Part shown: positions 21,973 through 33,870 of the stretch, piece after piece
How the letters are laid out: every line of letters begins with the position of its first letter
How positions within the stretch are numbered: the stretch's first letter is position 1
Source: Delphinus delphis
Taxonomy: Eukaryota; Chordata; Mammalia; Artiodactyla; Delphinidae
Direction: 5' to 3'
NCBI RefSeq assembly: GCF_949987515.2
Contig: NC_082684.1
Coordinates: 154,556,044 to 154,620,043, forward strand
Length of the DNA: 64,000 bases
Made by a program: the position numbers and the translations under genes
The notes under the pieces: model-generated
Told to the model about the DNA's origin: nothing
Database searches by the model: none
What the model saw: only the letters and a program-made list of their open reading frames with translations

Positions 21973-24900
21973 CAGCCATATTTTAAGTGATTAAATCAGG
22001 TAGCAAAACGCTATCTTTAACATGATCTCATTTTTATAAGTGTCTACGTGTGTAGAATGTGCCCAAAATGCTAATGGCTGTTACCTTTGAGCGATTAAAT
22101 TCTTCTTCTTTAAACTTTTTTGGACTACCTCAGTTTTGGACAAATTACTGTGTATCATTTCCAAATAGGAAAAAAAACAATAAAGATATTTCCATTTTGT
22201 AAACTCAAAGTATAACAGAAACTGGTTTAACCACTATCCTCTCCCTGATCCCTCCTGAAAATAGATAATGCTACTGTACATTACCATTATAAGCCATTAT
22301 AGAGTCTCCTATTCTACAGAACATGGAATAGAAAGAATTAGTACAGGGTTTTAGGTTGACATCGGCCCTGGCTCCATGAGAACCAAACAATGACTAGGAG
22401 GACACTGGTTTCTATTTCTAAAATGACATGGGATGATTGGGACCATCCAAGGAAAGCCAGAATAAGTTTCCTGGGCAAGGTCTCCATCGGGTCTGCAGGC
22501 TCAGCTCAGGCCTCTCCCTTCCTAAAATTGTGGAATAGGCTGGGGACCACTTAAGATAGCCATGGTCAGAAGGGAAGCTCAGGCCTGCGCAGGTATTATG
22601 TTCTCCGGTTGATCTAAAGTATTTCTTTGATGTCTCCTCCTTTGTAAAATAGGTTTTCCATGAAAATAAACAAGCATTAAGAAGAACAAGAGAGGCTGGT
22701 TTCTCATTTTTGAGATGACTGGCCTCTCAGGGGATCACGATGGCTACACTTCAGTCCAAATTTAGACTCGGACTGAACCAGAATCAAAACTTCCTGGTAC
22801 CAGCTAGGATTAGAAGTGGAAATGACAGCAGTCATCTTCATTGTTTTTAGTTAGGAATTCCTGATCCCTTTTATTGTTCGAGAGTTTTCCCCTTGCCTTG
22901 TAAGAACCTGGGAGTGTGGGTTAAGGACAGGTGAGTGACCGACTCCAGCTTAATGTCAAGGGCTGCCATGAATAGTAATCTCAGAGCATGGACCTCCAGA
23001 TAATAGACTTAAGAGATGGCTCAAATAGGATTTTTTGCTCCTACTGAGTTGAGCTTGCTTCTCCAGCATCAGAACAGATGTCCAGACCACAGTGTTTACT
23101 GCGAAATACCAGCCATGACCTTTGCCATCAAGGACCATACTACCTAACCGGAAAGAAGTACACTCAGGAACACTTAGTAGACGAGGTAATTTTTACAAAG
23201 GAAATGGAAAAAAGAAGAGTTCACTATGTTCTCAGATGACCGTGAGAGGCTTTACAATGGAGGGATGGCTAGAAGTAGTTGTGTAGGATGTTTGTTGGAG
23301 TGGAATGAAAGGGGAAGGGAAATTTACAGAGCATCCAGTTCAATATGGGAAGCATGCTGGGAAAAAGCTCAGAATCTGCCTCTTTAGCTCACATGGACCA
23401 AGCAGCATTCCCTACCAGTATGTGCAAGGGTGGCTGAAGACTGCCTCTGCACAAAGAATGTAGCGGTAACACCGTCAGAGCTGGAGGACTGGAATCTCCA
23501 TCCACTCCATCATCGGACAGTCCAGCCAGAGGTAGAAAACAGCAGGCACTGCTTCATGTTCGTAATTTGGATAACAGAGATGGTATTTTCCCGCCAGAAT
23601 CGATCACAGGGTTGGAACAGGATTGGGAGGGAAGAGAAGCACCGTGAAAGCGTTCCAGAAAATCCACAGATGGGAAAGAGCACAGGAAAGGAGAAGAGGA
23701 GTGAACCCTAATTCCACCCAGGGTGAGGGATATCGTGAACACGTAGAACACACACACACATGCCCATTACGGATGGATGCTTTAATGACCCGGGTGCCCT
23801 GAAAGAGGGACAGAAAGGCAGGGTTCATGCCCTCAGGCTGTACTTAGGCCAGCCTCAGCCACACACCATCAAACGGCTGAAGACAGGAGTTCCTGGTGGG
23901 CTCTGTGCCAGAAATGTATCTACCCGCCGGGCTCCATCTTCTGAGGGCATGCTGAAAACCTGAAACCAAGAGCCAGGAACTCAGGAGTCTGCTGCCTCAG
24001 AGATCTGATACAGGACCTGACACCAAACCCAGGGCTACAGGCTGCAAAGCACGGGAGCTGCCACCCATCACCTGGACCGAGGACAGTTAGTCTGGGAGGA
24101 TCCCATCTGGGTAATTCTCAAAAGTTCTCTTCCTTTGGAGAAATGTTGCTGCAGGTTGTCCTGCTATGAACCTCTTGCCCTTTGGGGGGCCCATAACCTC
24201 AGCAATGGAAGAAGAAACTTCTTTTGGGGGCTGAAATTCCAAACAATTTTCCAGGCAGCTGGAAAAACAAAACCCAAACCAACTATCCTTAGGCAAGTCA
24301 CCTTGTTTCTTTTAACCTGTGAGAAACAAGGGAAATGGATCTGGTTTGTGGGAAGATAATGAGGAGGGTGGGACCACCCCCCAACCCCACAAAGAAAGCT
24401 CAGGTCTCCATCCTATGGCCCCATTTTCCTAAACGGACCCTCTGCTCCTTAGATACAGAAAGCTTACAGGACCTCCAGCTGGACCTCTGACAGCACCGTG
24501 GGCACGGCTGCTTTATGTTAGCGCATCCAAGACTTTAGGAGAACGTTAGTTAGGAACACTAAGCCACATACGACTCATCGCCCAGCTCGCGGGACTCCCC
24601 CATCCTTCTCCCCACCTCCCCCTCAGAGAAACCAGATATGGCTGGCTCTGGTTCGGGAGTGAGGAAATCTCTGGAATCTCTCCTGTTAATACCCTTCTTC
24701 CCCATCCAGCCTTAGGACTCCACTGCAACGATCACACCCGTGCACATAAAGGAGACATTATCGAGTGGTCTGGAGCTCACAGAATCTTTCCGTGACTTTC
24801 CTTTTCAAAGCGTTAAGAAAAAAACAAAACTGGTCTTGATTTTCTTTGTTTTCCCAAATGCAAAGGTTCTGAGTGAGAGACTATAAAACTTAAAACCGCA

Positions 24901-25214
24901 GAAATGCTTGATTCAGGGAATTAGAAATGTATCACCACTGTGCGTGCGGTACCAGAAGCCTATGCTGAACACAACCTATGTGCCAGGAGCTACAAATTAA
25001 AATCGTGTTTAAACAAATTACGTTACATTGTAAATATGAAAGTGGCGGTCTTTGGAGGCGTCATTGAGAGCCCGGCTTGGCATTCAGCACTCCTGGGTTC
25101 TAATCTAGGCTCTGAAATATCACTTGCGTGCATCACTTCCCCTGGGTGGACTTCCGTAGTTCCCCTGGAGCATAAGCTAGCTGAGGCCTTCCTTGCAGTG
25201 TCAGAGATTCAACC
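21973..25214. other. ITIH5 intron 1: 3.2 kb largely unique
   Basis: The longest stretch in the window without a repeat I can name. A short (CA) run is at 23747-23760. Open frames (for example 23430-23711) lack splice-supported or family evidence. Confidence 0.6.
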
Positions 25215-25330
25215 AGGCTGTGCATAAATAGCCCAAATAGCTAATAGGACCTGAGTGCTTACTATATGTAAGTGCTGTGCCTGAATCAGCTCATTTTATC
25301 CTCACAACAAACAGGAGCAGAAGTGGGTTT
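25215..25330 (-). mobile_element. MIR fragment
   Basis: GAGTGCTTACTATATGTAAG ... CTCATTTTATCCTCACAACA, antisense MIR. Confidence 0.7.
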
Positions 25331-25584
25331 GTTACTTTTTATTTAATAGTTTATGATTGTTTAGAAGCTAATAAAAGGTGAGCATCAGGATCCTTCACTT
25401 GCACGGTCCCTTAACAAACGGTGGTATTCGTAGTGTTTGTCAAAATGTGTCATTTGCTGTGATTTATTTATCCTTCTAAATAAATGTTTATTTTAGCACT
25501 TTTAGCATTTAGCATTTTTCTTTAAGAGGGCTTTGCCCATTATATAAACTTGACTCCTCTCTCAAAACTTAGATCCGCCCCTGC

Positions 25585-25740
25585 CTATGAAGTAGGAACC
25601 ATTAACAACGCCATCTTGCAGGTGAGGAAACGGAGACCCAGAGAGGTTAAGTTACTTGCCCAAGTACACACAGCCAGTAAGTGGTGGGATCCAGATTTGA
25701 ACCCAGGCAGTCTGGTTCCACTTGGGGTGCTCTTAACCGT
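25585..25740 (-). mobile_element. MIR fragment
   Basis: CAGGTGAGGAAACGGAGACC, GAGGTTAAGTTACTTGCCCA and GATTTGAACCCAGGCAGTCT are antisense MIR hallmarks. Confidence 0.85.
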
Positions 25741-25898
25741 ATACTTTATTGCTTCTTATTATTTCTACACAGAGCTCCTAGCAAACTCTCCCTGACACTC
25801 AACACTTGGTGCCTACTACTACTATGTAAATTAAAAACTGCTTTTGTAATAATGGGAACACAGCTCCATCCTTAGTTAAAGAAACCATGTCAGTTTGA

Positions 25899-26104
25899 GG
25901 GACTTCCCTGGTGGTCCAGCGGTTAAGAATCGCCTTCCAATGCATGGGACGCGGGTTCGATTCCTGGTTGGGGAACCAAGATCCTGCATGCCGCTGGGCA
26001 ACTAAGCCCGCGAGCCCGCGTGCCACAACTACAGAGAAGCCTGCGAGCCACAATGAAGGCATGACACAGCCAAAAATAAATAAATAAATATTTTAAAAAA
26101 AAAA
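25899..26104 (+). mobile_element. CHR-type SINE with diverged target duplication
   Basis: GGGACTTCCCTGGTGGTCCA ... ACAGCCAAAAATAAATAAAT. Flanked by GAAACCATGTCAGTTTGA (25881-25898) and GAAACTATATCAATTTGA (26105-26122), 15 of 18 identical, so an older insertion. Confidence 0.9.
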
Positions 26105-26192
26105 GAAACTATATCAATTTGAAAGCAGGCTGATTTTATACAAGAGTCTTGCTTTTTAATATTGATTTCCTGAAAGATGCTTTCAAAGCTGA

Positions 26193-26352
26193 ATTAGTCT
26201 AAGTGTGGTCCATGCATCACCTGCATCAGGATCACCTGGGTCCCACCCAAACCCAGTGGATGGAAATTGATGGGGGTGGGGCACAGGAATCTGAATGTTT
26301 AAAGAGCCCCCTGAGTGCCTTTCTGCAAGATGAAGTTTGAAAACCACTGCAG
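26193..26352. mobile_element. MER5-like hAT remnant
   Basis: AAGTGTGGTCCATGCATCAC, GGATCACCTGGGTCCCACCC, GTTTGAAAACCACTGCAG. Matches the MER5 family by pattern. Confidence 0.65.
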
Positions 26353-26554
26353 ATAGTGGGTTTATTACACTACGGGTAACACTGTTTACAGAGGAGGTGG
26401 AGAGGGAGGAAGGGACTTGAATCTAGCATATTATTAGTAATATTTTCAATTAAAGGTATATAACAAGCTAATAGGCAAGCTGCAACACAAGAATTGCAAC
26501 ACAAGCTAATAGGCAAGTTCAGGTACATTAAAATTTACATATTCATTGACATTT

Positions 26555-26940
26555 AAACATTGTTCACCAAATACCATATGATATCACTTATACGTGGAAT
26601 TTAAAACTGGACATAAATGAACCTATCTATGAAACAGAAGAGAATCAGGGACATAGAGAATAGACTGGTGGTCGCCAAGGGGGAGGGATGGTGGGAGAGG
26701 TTTGGATTGGGAGTTAGGGATTAGCAGACGCCAACTATTATATACAGAAAGGATAAATAACAAGGTCCTACTGTATAGCACAGGGAAGTATATTCAATAT
26801 CCTGTGATAAACCAGAATGGAAAAGAATATGAAAAAGAATGTAAATATATATATGTATAACTGAATCACTTTGCTATACAGCAGAAATTAACACATTGTA
26901 ATTCAACTATACTTGAATAAAAAATAAAATTTTTAAAAAT
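26555..26940 (+). mobile_element. L1 3' UTR
   Basis: CATATGATATCACTTATACG, GGTCGCCAAGGGGGAGGGAT, TGCTATACAGCAGAAATTAA, ending ACTTGAATAAAAAATAAAAT. ITIH5 intron 1. Confidence 0.88.
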
Positions 26941-26994
26941 TGTTCACATATAATTTTGAAGACCATAATTACTGAGACCAAAGCACTAACTGCA

Positions 26995-27975
26995 TTGCCA
27001 GGCACCATTCTAAGTTCTAAGTATATTAACTATTTTAATCTTCAAAATCCTTTTAATTAAGTAATCTCATCATCCCCATTCTCAAGATGGGTAAATAGGG
27101 GCTCATAGATGTTAATTAACTCCCCAGTAACTGCAGAGCCAGGATTCAAACCCAGGAAGTCTGGTTCTGGAGCCTGTGCTCTCAAATCCTACATCTTATA
27201 CACACACACAAATTTTTTTAATAGAGTATAAAAAGGTAAAATCGCAAATTTTCACAGAACTTTATATTTGGAGTCTTTTCTGATTTAGTCATTTTCCAGA
27301 TGAATAAATAGTGCCGTGAGTTGACGAATGCATGAAGTCACTAAAATGGGCTAAACCTATGTTCTTCTATTCAGGGAAGTTCAGTGTTAAGCCTACTTGG
27401 ACTTGCAGATGTCAGAGCTTTAATCCCTCCTCCCAGCTCATAAACAGAATCTTTGTTTCAGGGCTTCCCACATTCTTCTCCCTCCGCCCCCTAAAAAAAG
27501 TTTTAGGATCTTTACCCTAAATTCCTACCCTCAGCATTTCAGCTGCCCAAGCCTGACAGCAGCCACCAACATTAAGCGCTGACACCGTTCCCTGCACCTT
27601 AGGTGTATTAACTATCCAATCCTCATCACCCTGTTCTCTCAAACTTTTCAAAGAATTGGAGATTGAAGCACCCAGGACCTTGCTCAGCGTCACAGAGCTG
27701 GTAAGTGCCAGAATCAGGAATCAGCCCAGGCACCAAGTCTATGCCCTTAACCACTGACCAAAACAGCTACCATTTCTTGAGCACCCACTGTATACCAGGT
27801 CCTTTACATAAACTAGCAGCTGGATCCTTACAAGTATGCTCAAGAGGAGGTGTGTTCCGTGCTGTGATGGACAGTAAAGGAAGGCTCAGAGAAGGTAAGC
27901 AGCTTGTCCAGACCATACAGCTGTAAAAGGCAAAGGAGAGACCAGCCTTTCTCTCTGGATCCGAAGCCTGCATGT
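26995..27975 (-). mobile_element. Three MIR copies in a row
   Basis: 26995-27190 (GGATTCAAACCCAGGAAGTC), 27560-27765 (CACAGAGCTGGTAAGTGCCA) and 27768-27975 (GAGCACCCACTGTATACCAG, AGAGAAGGTAAGCAGCTTGT) are each antisense MIR. They occupy the middle of ITIH5 intron 1. Confidence 0.75.
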
Positions 27976-28969
27976 TTCTCCTCCACCGAACAGCCTCCTG
28001 GAATTTTTATGGGTTATTCCTCCTGATAGTCCTACAAGAGAATGACCATTTCTTCCATTTCACAGATAAGCACATCCTTGAGGGAGTGTCAACATGAAAG
28101 TAACTATGGGATGTTTAGGTAGATTCTGTTTTCCAGATCTGCTCTTCAAACCAAGGTGCTGGGAAAGGGGACACAAAGTATACTTGCTTATCTCTTCTTC
28201 CCATCCTATGAAAGCATGCTATCAGCTAAACAATTTAAATACGTGTGTGTAAACAGCACCAGGAGACACAGAAATGCACTGTCTACTTTAGAAATGCACT
28301 GTCTACTTTAATCAGGACAGAGCCATTTCTCCCTATAAGGTCTGTGCTTTGAAAACTGTTCCAACCTGTTTTATACTCTTCAAAGAGCTTTCCTATCCAT
28401 GGGGCATTGTACTGAGATTTCATATTTGCAGGTTTCATTCACCTGTGAGGTTAAGCCATTTAAAAAACTCTGGCAGATACACAGAATATTAACCAGGGTA
28501 ACTGAGACCCTTTGGTTCTTGATCCTCTGCCCATCATCTGGCCACCTTTAAACTGCTAAAGCATTGATAAGAACCTGATGGAAAGTCGTGTTCTCCCGGT
28601 TTTCAGATGGGAAAAGCAGAGGTTTCCAGGAGTTTGGAACTTTTCCTATATGTGCTTTCTCTCTGGAACAACTGGGAACCGACAGCAACAACACACTACC
28701 CCCACACACGAGTCTTAAAGAATCCTGTAGTTAACTTGGGGCTCTGGCTCAGAAATGAACAACAAAAAACTAGCAGAAACCCGCGCAGGTAACAGGAGCC
28801 AAGGAGATTTGGTTCTGCAGGACTTTGAAGTGGCAGACACAACTCTGCAAGAAACTTCGCCAGCCAGACGCTCTCCTCGAGGGACCAGTAGATGGGGAAG
28901 TTCCCGAGCAGAAGGCTGGGGACAGAGAGGAGGTGGAGGAAAGATGTGACAGGAGATGGGGGTGAACCC
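27976..28969. other. ITIH5 intron 1, promoter-proximal part
   Basis: Holds the 20-bp duplication at 28271 and otherwise unique sequence rising in GC towards exon 1. No gene seen. Confidence 0.6.
28271..28310. repeat. Perfect 20-bp tandem duplication
   Basis: GAAATGCACTGTCTACTTTA occurs twice back to back with no mismatch, in ITIH5 intron 1. Perfect identity suggests a recent event. Confidence 0.95.
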
Positions 28970-29620
28970 TCCCTCTCTAGCGTCCAGGATCCTGTCCGGC
29001 AGCCACGCGCCCGAAGGAGGCGGTGGGAAAGGGCGGCAGCCCGCGTCCGGGGCCCGCCTTGGGCCCCCCGAACTCCACTTACTTGCTCCGAAGTGTCCCC
29101 CCAGCTCTGCACCTCTTCCAGCGACCCCGCGCAGAAAGGCAGGGCCAAGCACAGCCCGAGCAGCGGGAGCATGGCAGAGCCGGGGCGGTGTCACCGGAAT
29201 GCGGCGGGACGCGGCGGGACGCGCGGGGTACAGCGCGGGGTACAGCGCGAGGTGCAGCGCTGGGCTCGCGGCTGCGAACGCGCGCGGCCCCGCCCCCGCG
29301 CCCCACAGGCCCCGCCCCCCGCACGCCCCGCCCGGGCCCCTCACCACCACAGACCCCGCCCCACCGCGCACCCCTCCCCGGCCCCGCCTCCGCACCCTCC
29401 GGCCCCGCCCCTTCGGTCCCTCTCCCTCGCCCCTCCGACCCTGCACTCCCGCGAGACCCCCGGCTCCGGCCCAGCATTCCCGCGAGCTCCGCCCCCATCC
29501 TGCCCCGCGCCCCTGCACCCACACCGGTTACCCCCCCACCCCGCCCAGAGCGCACAGCTCACACCCGCTCCCTTGTCCTTTCCCCCCCACCCGTAAGCCC
29601 CGCCCCTCCCTCGGCTTCTT
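28970..29620 (-). promoter_or_regulatory. ITIH5: CpG island promoter and 5' UTR region of ITIH5
   Basis: A strongly GC- and CpG-rich block covering ITIH5 exon 1 and several hundred bases upstream of the start codon. It holds many CCCCGCCC-type GC boxes (Sp1/KLF sites), densest at about 29285-29420, and no convincing TATA box. This is the usual form of a CpG-island promoter with dispersed start sites. Human ITIH5 is known for promoter methylation silencing in tumours, which needs such an island. Close to the start codon (29200-29265) are short tandem repeats: GCGGGAC units and three GCGGGGTACA-like units. Extent and start site are estimated by eye. Confidence 0.75.
29083..29172 (-). CDS. ITIH5: ITIH5 coding exon 1 (signal peptide)
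   Basis: First coding exon of inter-alpha-trypsin inhibitor heavy chain 5, a secreted protein of the extracellular matrix that binds hyaluronan. It encodes 30 residues beginning MLPLLGLCLALPFCAGS, a classic signal peptide with a Leu-rich core and small residues at the likely cleavage site (CAGS), followed by LEEVQSWGDTSEQ. This agrees with my memory of the human N-terminus (MLLLLGLCLGLSLCVGSQEE...SSEQ). The ATG at 29172 sits in a good Kozak context (GCC before ATG). The exon ends CAA with the donor GTAAGT at 29082, phase 0. The same frame stays open past the donor, but that readthrough is intron. The exon lies inside the CpG island. There are no upstream ATGs in the roughly 90 bases before the start. 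Confidence 0.94.
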
Positions 29621-29751
29621 GTGGCACCTCCCTCCACCTCCAAGCCCCCGACCGACCCTCTCTTCCTCTCCCGCTTCTTCATGGACTCACTTCATTACTG
29701 TCGCAGGAGAACACGGTAAGGGCCAGCCTGACCCTCGGTACACAGCCCACC

Positions 29752-29860
29752 CGTTCACCTGCTATATATACCCCCCATATGTACCACCCTCCCACTGCTA
29801 ATATATACCACCCCCTCACCTACTGTATGTACCACCACCATTCCCCCACCTGCCAGCCTA
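29752..29860. repeat. Degenerate CCACC/TATATACC repeat
   Basis: Three to four imperfect units of about 28-32 bases with the pattern CACCTGCTATATATACC..., TGCTAATATATACCACCCC, CTACTGTATGTACCACCA, just upstream of the ITIH5 CpG island. Confidence 0.7.
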
Positions 29861-30210
29861 AAGGCAACAAGAGACCTTCTGCCTTCTTCTGAGAGAACAG
29901 CGCATTCCCCTTGGCGTCCAACTCTGACGCTCACAGGCCCAACGAAGGGGTGCTAATTTGTAGTCTAATGCAGAATGGCATTAGCAATGTGGTCCCGTTT
30001 TATGTGGCTCTGGCGTAAAGGAACAGAAAAGAGGAAGCTAGGATTGGCACCATGTCGTAGTATTTCTGATTTTTTGGCTGTTAATCATGAAAGTGAATGT
30101 CATTGTTATCATAGTTACAAACTATCGGTGATGTTTCTGTCTGTCATAGAATAATTATCTGGCAACCCCTCACCCACTGACTGGCCTTTTAGAGTCTGGG
30201 CTCCATCTTT

Positions 30211-30417
30211 TTTTTTTTTTTTTTTTGTGGGACACGGGCCTCTCACTGTTGTGGACTCTCCCGTTGCGGAGCACAGGCTCCGGACGCGCAGGCTCAGCGG
30301 CCATGGCTCACGGGCCCAGCCGCTCCGCGGCATGTGGGGTCGTCCCGGACCGGGGCACGAACCCGTGTTCCCTTCATCGTCAGGCGGACTCTCAACCACT
30401 GCGCCACCAGGGAAGCC
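30211..30417 (-). mobile_element. Short cetacean SINE with 15-bp target duplication
   Basis: Poly-T, then GTGGGACACGGGCCTCTCAC ... TGCGCCACCAGGGAAGCC. Flanked by perfect CTGGGCTCCATCTTT at 30196 and 30418. About 1 kb upstream of the ITIH5 start codon, so upstream of its promoter. Confidence 0.95.
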
Positions 30418-30589
30418 CTGGGCTCCATCTTTGTACCTGGTAGACACACAATGAGTTGGAGCTGTTTGTTTCCTCTTCCAAAAGACAAGCACCTCAAAGA
30501 CATTTTTTATGTCTCTGTAAAAATTGCATCTAAATCAATACACTGAGTAGTAGAAGTTGGCATCAATCTCAGTGGCCAAGAACAGGGAA

Positions 30590-30830
30590 ATGGTTACCTC
30601 AAATGATGGAACGTCCATCCTGTGGAATGTTATGCAGCTATTAAATAATAATCACGAGGTCTATGGAAACAGGGAAAATGTTTACAGCATAATCTAAAGG
30701 AAAAAGTCAGATCACATGCCGTATCGAGAGTATGAGTGTAATTAGGTAAAAATACATATGCATGGACATCAGAAGCAGGGAAAAATGAAAACCGTGGGTG
30801 GGTTAGCTTATGGTGATATCTCTTTTTAAA
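30590..30830 (+). mobile_element. Old L1 fragment
   Basis: GGAATGTTATGCAGCTATTA and following sequence fit L1M ORF2/3' UTR, diverged. Confidence 0.55.
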
Positions 30831-31888
30831 ATATTTTATTTACTCTTGTTGAAACGCTGATTGTTTAAACAAAGACATTAAGAGAAGGGGAAATGTTGCT
30901 ATGGTGAAATAAATGAAAGGAAGATCATTGTCATTAGCAGTTGAACATTTAATAGCCTAACCACTGACTAATTTTAAAAAATGCCACCAACATGAAGTGA
31001 CAGTAGCTGGTCCAGCTGAGTTTCTGCAACAAAAACACTGGTAAAGGAGAAGGAAGTCAAAGGATTTTTATTTTTAGTTCTTTACTAACCGTGAGTTACA
31101 GATGTATCCCAGGCGCACTTAGAAACTTTGCAGCCTACAAAGCCTGCCTACCCCCATCCTCATTTTAAAACTAAGGAGGAGAGCCCCAAATCTGGAATCA
31201 AGGTTTGCCTATTGCCCCCCCACCCCTCGCCGCCAAAGGGAAATACCTACTGGTGAACTGAAAGTTGAATTTGGACAAAGCCGGGTTATTTGAAAGGAAA
31301 CAGTAACAGCTACTGTTATTTCCATCAATCCTCCAACAGGACTGGGACCCGGTCTTTGTCTCTACCATCCCTCTCCTACTGGACTCTATTTTTGACCTTA
31401 TATCTGCTCTTGGTCCCAATTTGTCCCAACTGGTTTCAGCAGAGGTCAAACAGTCAAGAGAAGAGTTTTATTTTCTTCATCTGGTAGGACTCTCCTATTG
31501 TACTCTAGGCTGTGGTGCTAACGGTTGTTACATTGTTTTGTGGCCCCTTTGACCAAATGGATCCCACCTTCCCTGAGGGCAAGCATCTTCCACAACTTGT
31601 AACACTGTGCTGAGGGTACAGTTAGCATTGAAGAAGCATTCCATGAATGGAATTAGGAGACTGGAGGCCTGAGGGTGCCCCCCACCCCTGCCGCCAAGCT
31701 GGCTGTGCTGAGGCAGAGGAGGCCTGGGCTGTATTCACTTTCTAGCTATGTGACTTGAGAGAGTTTCTAAACTTCCTAGTATTTGCAGACTGTAATAGCC
31801 TAGGCTTCTGTGTGATGTCAGAGCATCTGCACGACCAGATAGGGATGATCTTTAAAAACTAGGTAGTGTGATACAAATAAAACACAGT

Positions 31889-32014
31889 GAGACTTCCCTG
31901 GCGGTCCAGTGTTTAAGACTTTACCTTCCAATGCAGGGGGTGCAGGTTAGATCCCTGGTCGGAGAGCTAAGATCCCACATGACTCGCTGCCAAAAAAACC
32001 CACAAAAAAACCAA
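31889..32014 (+). mobile_element. CHR-1-type SINE
   Basis: GACTTCCCTGGCGGTCCAGT ... GATCCCTGGTCGGAGAGCTA ... ATGACTCGCTGCC with A-rich tail. Confidence 0.88.
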
Positions 32015-33159
32015 AAGAACCCTGTGAAAGGTTTACAAAACTCTTGATAAGCATAGACAGTGATTTATATTGACCTTATAAATATGGATGAAAAAAAATT
32101 AACTGTCCTCCCCCAAAAGGGGCTGAGGTATCCCCGTGCATGTGTCCTTTGATGCCAGGAGTTGCTGACTTTGCAGTTTGAGACCACAAAGCTTCTAGAA
32201 CCTCAAAGCCAAAACCCTATCCTGACTTTTCCAAGGAGACACATCAGGGGCTTACCAGGCCCACACTCCAGTTAGGCACAAATCTCCAGCCAGGACCCAG
32301 GTGCTCATTGGCAGAATCTGGGTCCAGGGCTCAGCAGCAAGGGCTTCATAGTGCAAGAACGAAGAGGAGCTGCTGGTCGGAGAGGCCCCCGTGCCGGCTC
32401 TTGCCAGGAAATGGCTCCCCTGTGTAACTGAAGGATGGGCCAGGGATTCCAGAATTTTAGAATCAGACTCATTAGAGTTAGGGGCTTTCCCCTGGTCCCC
32501 CGCTTGAGACCACCAATTGATGGGCCCAGCTAGTGTAGCCAGGGCAGAGACTGAAGAGGGAAGGCAGGCTGTCCATTTGGTCTCTTTTCTTCTCCCTTGA
32601 ATTTACCCCCGAGGGTCACCGCCTGGTCCCTCTATCCAGCTGCTCTGAGATTCAAGCCCTTCCTCCGGCCCCCACATCAGTCCCTCCCTTGTCTGTGTTC
32701 CTTTCTGAGTGTTTGCAAGGCCATTGTTCTCTTCTGGGCCAGCTCTTTCTCACCTCCCCGGTCTCACCTTTTTATCTACTTACATGGCCTTGTGTTTCTC
32801 CTGGACCCCTGACAACTTTGCATAATCCTGACAGTTTCTTACAACTTGCCTTTTTTTTTTTTAATCAAAAAGACTGGGGAGGAAACGGATTCATTTTGGC
32901 CTTGGCTCCACGGTTTCCCAGGAGCCCTTGATATCTTGGGAGTCTAGTTATACCCACTGTTCACCTAGTTTACAGACAGTGAGTTTTACCCAGACAGAAG
33001 ATTTGTGAAACTGGAAGCAGAGAATACAGTTTTCCAATTTCTTCTGATTGATGATTTGCTGAATTTATCAACTATTCACAAAGTGTAACACATCATATTT
33101 TATTTTAATTATCTGCTTAGAGAGTTGAGACCCTAATTAGACTTGATTTGCTCATGGGC

Positions 33160-33640
33160 AAGGATTGTCTCATGCTCATTTTTATATTCCCAGTCTGCCT
33201 GGAATAGAGTCGACATGCAGTGCGTTTGATGGATGGTTGAAAGAATGTGTTTCTGGCTTTATGATGCCCTGTGCTAGCTGTGTTATAACAGGGGTTTTAG
33301 ACACAGTCCACAACCTGGAAGAATTTACCATTTAGATATGAAGGTGGAACTAACAGACAACATAATTTGAGCTCAGTGGTGAGATGCTAAGTGGAGAGGA
33401 GGGTGAGATTGTGATTGTGGTCTAGAATAATTAGAAAAGGCTTCGGGGAGGAAGTGGAAATTATTCTTTGCGTGAATCGGATTTGAAAGCCAGGTGGAGA
33501 AGACAGGGCATTAAGGAGACAGGGGAAGGAGAAGGTCCAAGAGTGGAAAAGGCTTTGACATCGGGGAAAAGAACACAGAATGCTGGGGGAAAGGTCCAAG
33601 TTTGGGGAGTTACCTGTAGAATGTTCCTGAGCTAACAGGT
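33160..33640 (+). mobile_element. L2-like fragments
   Basis: 33160-33250 (ATATTCCCAGTCTGCCTGGA ... GGATGGTTGAAAGAATG) and 33300-33640 (GGAACTAACAGACAACATAA ... GTCCAAGAGTGGAAAAGG) have L2 character. Tentative. Confidence 0.5.
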
Positions 33641-33786
33641 GGGAAAGGAGATCTCAGTAGTCCCCAGGGGCAAACCTGCAGACCAGTGCAGGCTCGTGAC
33701 AACGTTTTCTCCAGCCCCTTGCAAAAGGAGATAAATAAATGGAGGGATTATGGTATATTTTTTTCATCAAGCTAATTTTTTTTAAA

Positions 33787-33870
33787 GAACTGTCCTTGTC
33801 ACTCCTATTAGTGATAGTGTCACTCCTATTAGTGATCGTGTTTTTGTCACTCCTATTAGTGATAGTGTCT
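33787..33870. repeat. Short tandem array of GTCACTCCTATTAGTGAT units
   Basis: Three copies of GTCACTCCTATTAGTGAT followed by AGTGT or CGTGT start at 33789, 33812 and about 33846. The third is offset by a short TTTTT insertion. Each unit contains CACT and AGTG as a small inverted repeat. Intergenic. Confidence 0.85.

Larger units (their letters stand above)
1..29172 (-). other. ITIH5: ITIH5 gene, 5' part (five coding exons and introns)
   Basis: Span of the ITIH5 gene model from its start codon to the left edge of the window; the gene continues beyond position 1. Five exons (90, 45, 164, 102 and 251 nt) join in one frame to give 217 codons plus one base. That is roughly the first quarter of a protein of about 940 residues in human. 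The joined product has a signal peptide and most of a VIT domain; the von Willebrand A domain and C-terminal domain are outside. I looked for the next exon (expected to start with Asp after GRGQ) between 1 and 6253 and did not see it. Introns 1 and 2 are about 9.1 and 10.4 kb, intron 3 is 933 nt, intron 4 is 1.8 kb. The untranslated 5' end is not defined by sequence alone. Confidence 0.93.

Noticed and set aside
28696..29892. Several long overlapping open frames of 113-289 codons on both strands around ITIH5 exon 1
   Set aside because: They result from high GC content (few stop codons) in the CpG island. Only the first 30 codons of the frame starting at 29172 are supported, by the signal peptide and a donor site.
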